Assembly (NCBI GenBank): GCA_016201185.1
Contig: JACQDG010000264.1
Coordinates: 1-5,661, forward strand
Direction: 5' to 3'
DNA length: 5,661 bases
Source: Acidobacteriota bacterium
Lineage (GTDB): Bacteria; Acidobacteriota; Terriglobia; Bryobacterales; JACQDG01
In this document: positions 1-2,682 of the stretch, in pieces
Numbering within the stretch: position 1 is the stretch's first letter
Layout of the letters: each line of letters begins with the position of its first letter
Notes under the pieces: model-generated
What the model was told of the DNA's origin: nothing
Database searches by the model: none
Seen by the model: only the letters and a program-made list of their open reading frames with translations
Made by a program: the position numbers and the translations under genes

Positions 1-1929
1 GCCTGCGCCCTTGGCGCCGGGCGGCTTCGGAGCCGTCCCGGTTTCCTCCTGGTCGGCCAGGACGGTGATCACGCCTACGCGGGCCGCGAGCGTTTTCGCC
101 TCCCGGTCGAGGTCGATTTGCTCGGCCTGGACGCTGTTCCCCTCCTGCCATAGGCGAGCGCCGCCGGAGTAATGTAACAGCCGGTTGTGCTTTTCGGAAT
201 CGAGGTGGTGGGCGGTGGCTTGCATGGGACGGTCGGAGGGGAACAAAGCTTCCTGGGCCGCGCCCTGCTGAGCAGCGGCGGGCTTTTCGCGGTGTGTGGA
301 GGTAACCTTGCCCTCGGCCAGGAGCCGGTCGGCCTTTTGGTCGAGCGTCATTGAATCGGCCGTGGTCAGGCTGCTTTCGTCCCAAACCCGCACGGCCGTG
401 TCAAGGTAGATGCGGTCATTCAGAAGATCGAAGCGGGCTCCACCAGCCTGGGCGCGGCGGGGCCCTTCCTCAAAGCGAAAATTAGACCCTTGTCGCAGCT
501 CGCGCATCTGGCCGCTCTGGGGGTCGAAGAAGCCCTGCAGGTCATCGCTCCAGGTGAGGCGAGGCGAAGGGGGAGAGATGCGCACCTTGCCCGCGAGAGG
601 CTCCGCCGGGGGCTCGCTCTCGACGTGCACGCGCCCGGCGGCTCGCAGCGTCTCCGGCCGGTTGCCTGGCAGATACTGCAAAGACAGGCGATCGGCGGTG
701 AGGGTCCGCTTCCACTGGCCGGCCTGGCTGGGGAGAAAGTCGAGCCGCCCCGGGGCCAGCGTTTCGACCGAGCGGACTTCCCGCCCGCCCGGCATCATGC
801 TCAGCCTGATCACCTCTGAGGTGAGAATGCGGGTCTGCGGCCGGGATTGGTTGCTGGCGGAGGGCGGCGAGGCGGCGGGAACATTCTCCACGCGCGCCTT
901 CTCCTGCACGGAGGCCACGGAGAGCTCGCTTTCCGCAGCCTCCGGCGGGCTGACGAATTCCAGGAACATGCGGCCGCCGGTGGCTGTGGTTATGCCGGTG
1001 GGAGACCTCGACACGACCTGTACATGGCCCGTTCCGGAAGCGCCGGCTACGGTCTGCTGAGGCGTGAAGCTCACGGCAAGCTGGTCGCCGCCGAAACGGA
1101 CCTCCCGGTCCGGGCTGATGTTCCAGCCCTGCCCTTGCTGGGCGTCGACGCGTTTCAAGGCGCCCTCTTCGAGGTAAATGACGGCGACGCCGGCCTTCAC
1201 CCCCTGACCGCCACGCTCGATCCAGGACCAAGGCATCAGCTCGACCTTCTGCTCGGCCTCGTAGTAGTGCAGTTCGCCGGCGCGGATGTGCAGGGCCGCT
1301 GACGGAAGGTCCTGAGGGCCGCTCTCGCTCCCGTAGAGGGAGGGAACACCCGTCACATCGACGTCGCTCTTCATCCAGAGGTAGCGCCTGGCGGAGTCGT
1401 AGACGGCGCCGGTCGAGCGGCCCTCGCCGTTTTCGAATTGAAAATACACCGGCCGCTCGGTCCGGGCCACTCCAGCCTTGTTCTCGTAAGTGAGGCCGGA
1501 AGTGCGGATTTCAACGTAGCGCCTCCCCGGCGCCCGCGGGGCTGCGGCCGGCAGCCCCAGAACAATGGTCACGTCGCCTTCGCTGTACAGCCGCTCGGCA
1601 GACTGATCGAATTCCGCCTGGCGGCTGCGGACCAGGTCATAGGTCTCGCCCGTCTTGCTGAAAATTTTCAGCTCCACCTGGCCCAGCTCGAAGCGGGAGG
1701 AATCCTTGATCTGGCGGAAGTCCTGAGCCCGGGCCTCGACGACGGCGCGATTCTTGGAAGTTTGGGACCAGGACCAGTTGTTGGCGATGGAGTCGAGCTC
1801 GGCGGGAATAGGGGCGGGCTTGGCGGGGGCCAGCCTTCGATTTCTCTTCTGGGTGGCGCGGTAGCCGCCCGCTACGACCGCGATGGCGATGACCAGCAAG
1901 ACCAACAGCGCCACCCGCGTTTTCTTCAT
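1..1929 (-). CDS. lptC: LptC-like LPS-transport protein fused to OstA/LptA-like units (3' end beyond left edge)
   Basis: Reading the minus strand from ATG at 1929-1927 gives 643 codons with no stop down to base 1, so the C-terminus lies outside the window. The start MKKTRVALLVLLVIAIAVVAGG is a short basic end plus one membrane helix (about residues 4-22), as in LptC, which anchors in the inner membrane next to LptB2FG and passes lipopolysaccharide to periplasmic LptA. A Pro/Ala linker follows (about 32-44). Residues about 84-200 fit the LptC beta fold: VELKIFSKTGETYDLVRS, then FDQSAERLYSEGDVTI, then SGLTYENKAGVARTERPVYF and YLWMKSDVDVTG. Further OstA-like beta units follow at about 213-264, 368-440, 494-547 and 569-623, for example ADSITLDQKADRLLAEGKV and VQAEQIDLDREAKTLAA. 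LptC and LptA are normally each under about 200 residues, so this is a long fused form; comparable long versions occur in Acidobacteriota. The Shine-Dalgarno is weak. lptB and other lpt genes may follow to the left (inference). The family call is fairly sure; the exact domain count is not. Confidence 0.8.
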   Translation of the reverse strand, partial: MKKTRVALLVLLVIAIAVVAGGYRATQKRNRRLAPAKPAPIPAELDSIANNWSWSQTSKNRAVVEARAQDFRQIKDSSRFELGQVELKIFSKTGETYDLVRSRQAEFDQSAERLYSEGDVTIVLGLPAAAPRAPGRRYVEIRTSGLTYENKAGVARTERPVYFQFENGEGRSTGAVYDSARRYLWMKSDVDVTGVPSLYGSESGPQDLPSAALHIRAGELHYYEAEQKVELMPWSWIERGGQGVKAGVAVIYLEEGALKRVDAQQGQGWNISPDREVRFGGDQLAVSFTPQQTVAGASGTGHVQVVSRSPTGITTATGGRMFLEFVSPPEAAESELSVASVQEKARVENVPAASPPSASNQSRPQTRILTSEVIRLSMMPGGREVRSVETLAPGRLDFLPSQAGQWKRTLTADRLSLQYLPGNRPETLRAAGRVHVESEPPAEPLAGKVRISPPSPRLTWSDDLQGFFDPQSGQMRELRQGSNFRFEEGPRRAQAGGARFDLLNDRIYLDTAVRVWDESSLTTADSMTLDQKADRLLAEGKVTSTHREKPAAAQQGAAQEALFPSDRPMQATAHHLDSEKHNRLLHYSGGARLWQEGNSVQAEQIDLDREAKTLAARVGVITVLADQEETGTAPKPPGAKGAG

Positions 1930-1956
1930 ATCCGCCGGTTCCGACCTGGCATCTTC

Positions 1957-1965
1957 ATGATAGCA
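1957..1965 (-). promoter_or_regulatory. Possible extended -10 promoter for the lptC-like gene
   Basis: On the minus strand the sequence TGC-TATCAT fits an extended -10 element (TGn followed by a -10 hexamer differing from TATAAT at one base). It would start a transcript near 1950, leaving about 20 nt before the ATG at 1929. No -35 match is visible 17 bp upstream, which is tolerable only for extended -10 promoters. The TATCAT also overlaps a 10-codon reading frame (1958-1926) whose TGA overlaps the lptC start; I do not regard that as a gene. Confidence 0.3.
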
Positions 1966-2112
1966 AGGCCGTTCGCCCGCCCGGCGCGGGCCTAGTGGCC
2001 GGGAATCAGCCGGGCGCGAAGCAGGAGTAGAGGGTACCAGGCCGGGCGCTTTTTTCGCTGCTGATTAAGGTTTTTCCCCCATACACAAAGAACCGTTTGG
2101 GCGCTTATCCTA

Positions 2113-2136
2113 TTCTTGCGCCGGTTCTTGCGCCGG
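2113..2136. repeat. Perfect 12-bp tandem direct repeat, two copies
   Basis: TTCTTGCGCCGG occurs twice with no gap (2113-2124 and 2125-2136). It ends 20 nt before the ATG of the small membrane-protein gene and lies in its likely promoter or 5' untranslated region. It could be a slippage duplication or a pair of regulator half-sites one helical turn apart; the sequence alone cannot decide. Confidence 0.9.
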
Positions 2137-2156
2137 GAGCCTGACGGCGGCGGTCC

Positions 2157-2387
2157 ATGAAAACGACCCTCTTCCGATTTCTGGGCTTTGCCATGGTCAT
2201 CTCGTGGGCATGGTATTTTTACTACCGGGATGAACTGATGGTGGCTCAGGGCATGGTGGTCACGGCCAGTTGGCTGGCCTTTCGAGAAGCGCGGCAAATC
2301 ATCCACGAGCGGGCGACGCGGCCGGGCCGGAGGAGCAGCCGGGCGCTGGGCTTCGATTCCTACTCCGACCCCTACATCGAGGAATAG
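2157..2387 (+). CDS. Small hypothetical membrane protein (76 aa)
   Basis: I do not recognise this protein. It starts MKTTLFRFLGFAMVISWAWY with a basic end and a hydrophobic, aromatic-rich segment (about residues 5-23). A short polar hairpin (YYRDEL) and a second moderately hydrophobic stretch (about 28-43, MVAQGMVVTASWLAF) follow. The tail is strongly basic (about 44-64, REARQIIHERATRPGRRSSR) and ends in the acidic SYSDPYIEE. It is probably an inner-membrane protein with one or two helices and a cytoplasmic basic tail. The codons favour G or C at the third position, as in its neighbours, which supports real coding. ATG 2157 is the first start after an in-frame TGA at 2142. The nearest Shine-Dalgarno-like motif, GGGAG at 2135-2139, is too far away (17 nt) to be ideal. 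The gene has its own unit: the next promoter starts 18 bases after its stop. A chance ORF is possible but less likely. Confidence 0.55.
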   Translation: MKTTLFRFLGFAMVISWAWYFYYRDELMVAQGMVVTASWLAFREARQIIHERATRPGRRSSRALGFDSYSDPYIEE

Positions 2388-2404
2388 GGCAGGCGCTGCT
2401 CCGC

Positions 2405-2434
2405 TTGAATACCCGCTCGGCAAGCTAGTATAAT
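2405..2434 (+). promoter_or_regulatory. Sigma70-type promoter for the SBBP gene
   Basis: TTGAAT at 2405-2410 (four of six to TTGACA) and a perfect TATAAT at 2429-2434 are separated by 18 bp. The expected transcript start is near A2441, giving a leader of about 167 nt before ATG 2608. A perfect TATAAT is rare by chance in DNA this GC-rich, and the element lies just after the preceding gene and before a long secreted protein, where a promoter is expected. Confidence 0.65.
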
Positions 2435-2481
2435 TCCACCACCTTAGAACCAGAAACAGGCAGGCGGTGTGGCGGTCTGCC

Positions 2482-2488
2482 GGGGAGG
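2482..2488 (+). promoter_or_regulatory. Shine-Dalgarno for the leader ORF
   Basis: GGGGAGG lies 9 nt before GTG 2498, which is close to ideal spacing. It is the main reason to take the short leader ORF seriously. Confidence 0.5.
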
Positions 2489-2497
2489 CGTGGAGCT

Positions 2498-2566
2498 GTG
2501 CGTTCACCGTGGAAGAAGATTTTGCTGTTGCTTGGCGTTCTGGGCCTGGCGGCGGGCCAGGGGTGA
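2498..2566 (+). CDS. Possible 22-codon leader peptide, signal-peptide-like
   Basis: From GTG 2498 the frame reads MRSPWKK, then ILLLLGVLGLAAG, then QG and a TGA stop at 2564-2566. A basic end followed by a leucine-rich core and small residues is what a signal peptide looks like. Past the TGA the same frame stays open for 15 codons (SVPAPPIPTEELSPC) and stops with a TAA that overlaps the SBBP start (ATGCTAA). It could be a translated leader coupled to the SBBP gene, the remnant of a small lipoprotein or exported-peptide gene broken by the TGA, or the abandoned signal sequence of the gene behind it. It is short enough that chance cannot be excluded, and no function is claimed. Confidence 0.35.
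   Translation: MRSPWKKILLLLGVLGLAAGQG
2545..2561 (+). other. GC-rich hairpin in the SBBP leader
   Basis: CCTGGC (2545-2550) and GCCAGG (2556-2561) pair perfectly around a 5-nt loop. The stem covers the last codons of the leader ORF, just before its TGA and about 33 nt before the SBBP Shine-Dalgarno. There is no following T run, so it is not an intrinsic terminator. It could affect translation of the downstream gene, but GC-rich DNA yields such stems easily. Confidence 0.35.
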
Positions 2567-2593
2567 TCTGTGCCTGCGCCGCCGATTCCAACT

Positions 2594-2599
2594 GAGGAG
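2594..2599 (+). promoter_or_regulatory. Shine-Dalgarno of the SBBP gene
   Basis: GAGGAG lies 8 nt before ATG 2608. An in-frame TGA at 2593-2595 blocks any longer reading frame, so this motif and the stop together fix the start at 2608. Confidence 0.85.
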
Positions 2600-2607
2600 C
2601 TATCGCC

Positions 2608-2682
2608 ATGCTAACGTTGAGCGAGTCCATTGGGCTCGCGATTGCCGCGAGCATCCTGAGCGTTTGTGGGGTGCTGCAGGCT
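2608..2682 (+). other. Predicted signal peptide of the SBBP protein
   Basis: The segment starts MLTLSESIG, continues LAIAASILSVCGVLQA and would be cut before QTADP, where A-x-A-like small residues sit. The hydrophobic core is convincing, but there is no Lys or Arg before it, only Glu6, which is unusual for a Sec signal. Cys20 is not in a lipobox (LSVC has Val at -1), so a lipoprotein is unlikely. Confidence 0.65.

Larger units (their letters stand above)
1930..2156. other. Divergent intergenic region
   Basis: These 227 bases separate the leftward lptC-like gene from the rightward small membrane-protein gene, so promoters for both should lie here. Visible features are a GC-rich inverted repeat (GCCCGC at 1975-1980 and GCGGGC at 1986-1991, 5-nt loop), two copies of GCCGGGCGC (2009-2017 and 2041-2049), T runs at 2050-2055 and 2071-2075, and a 12-bp tandem duplication at 2113-2136. 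I see no convincing sigma70 promoter for the rightward gene; TATTCT at 2111-2116 lacks a -35 partner. A minus-strand reading frame also crosses the region, but it runs through the real gene at 2157-2387 and its product resembles no protein. Confidence 0.6.
2388..2607 (+). other. Promoter and long 5' leader of the SBBP gene
   Basis: These 220 bases between the small membrane-protein gene and the SBBP gene hold a sigma70-type promoter (2405-2434), a leader of about 165 nt, a 22-codon ORF with its own Shine-Dalgarno (2498-2566), a GC-rich hairpin (2545-2561) and the SBBP Shine-Dalgarno (2594-2599). I see no riboswitch consensus and no intrinsic terminator with a T run. Confidence 0.6.

Noticed and set aside
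542..1231. 229-codon minus-strand frame
   Set aside because: Same strand but a different frame from the lptC-like gene; its product is Arg/Pro-rich with no recognisable pattern, while the overlapping frame shows LptC/OstA motifs and a good N-terminus.
1926..1958. 10-codon ORF whose TGA overlaps the lptC-like ATG (ATGA)
   Set aside because: No Shine-Dalgarno, its ATG lies at the putative -10, and the same frame has a stop shortly upstream, so it is not the end of a longer gene.
410..1995. Several + strand open frames (410-1060, 490-819, 847-1302, 1438-1995)
   Set aside because: They lie opposite the continuous lptC-like gene, give Arg/Gly/Ala-rich products with no family resemblance, and are the usual shadows of GC-rich coding DNA.
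2015..2055. Possible intrinsic terminator before the T run at 2050-2055
   Set aside because: The GC-rich copies upstream are direct rather than inverted repeats, the best stem is about 4 bp, and no gene ends there.
1992..2654. 220-codon minus-strand frame across the intergenic region and small gene
   Set aside because: It crosses a promoter with a perfect TATAAT, a small gene with coding-like codons, and the SBBP start; no start signal or recognisable domain.
2665..2667. Cys20 as a lipoprotein lipidation site
   Set aside because: The preceding LSV does not fit the lipobox, which needs Gly, Ala or Ser before the Cys; a signal peptidase I site after VLQA fits better.
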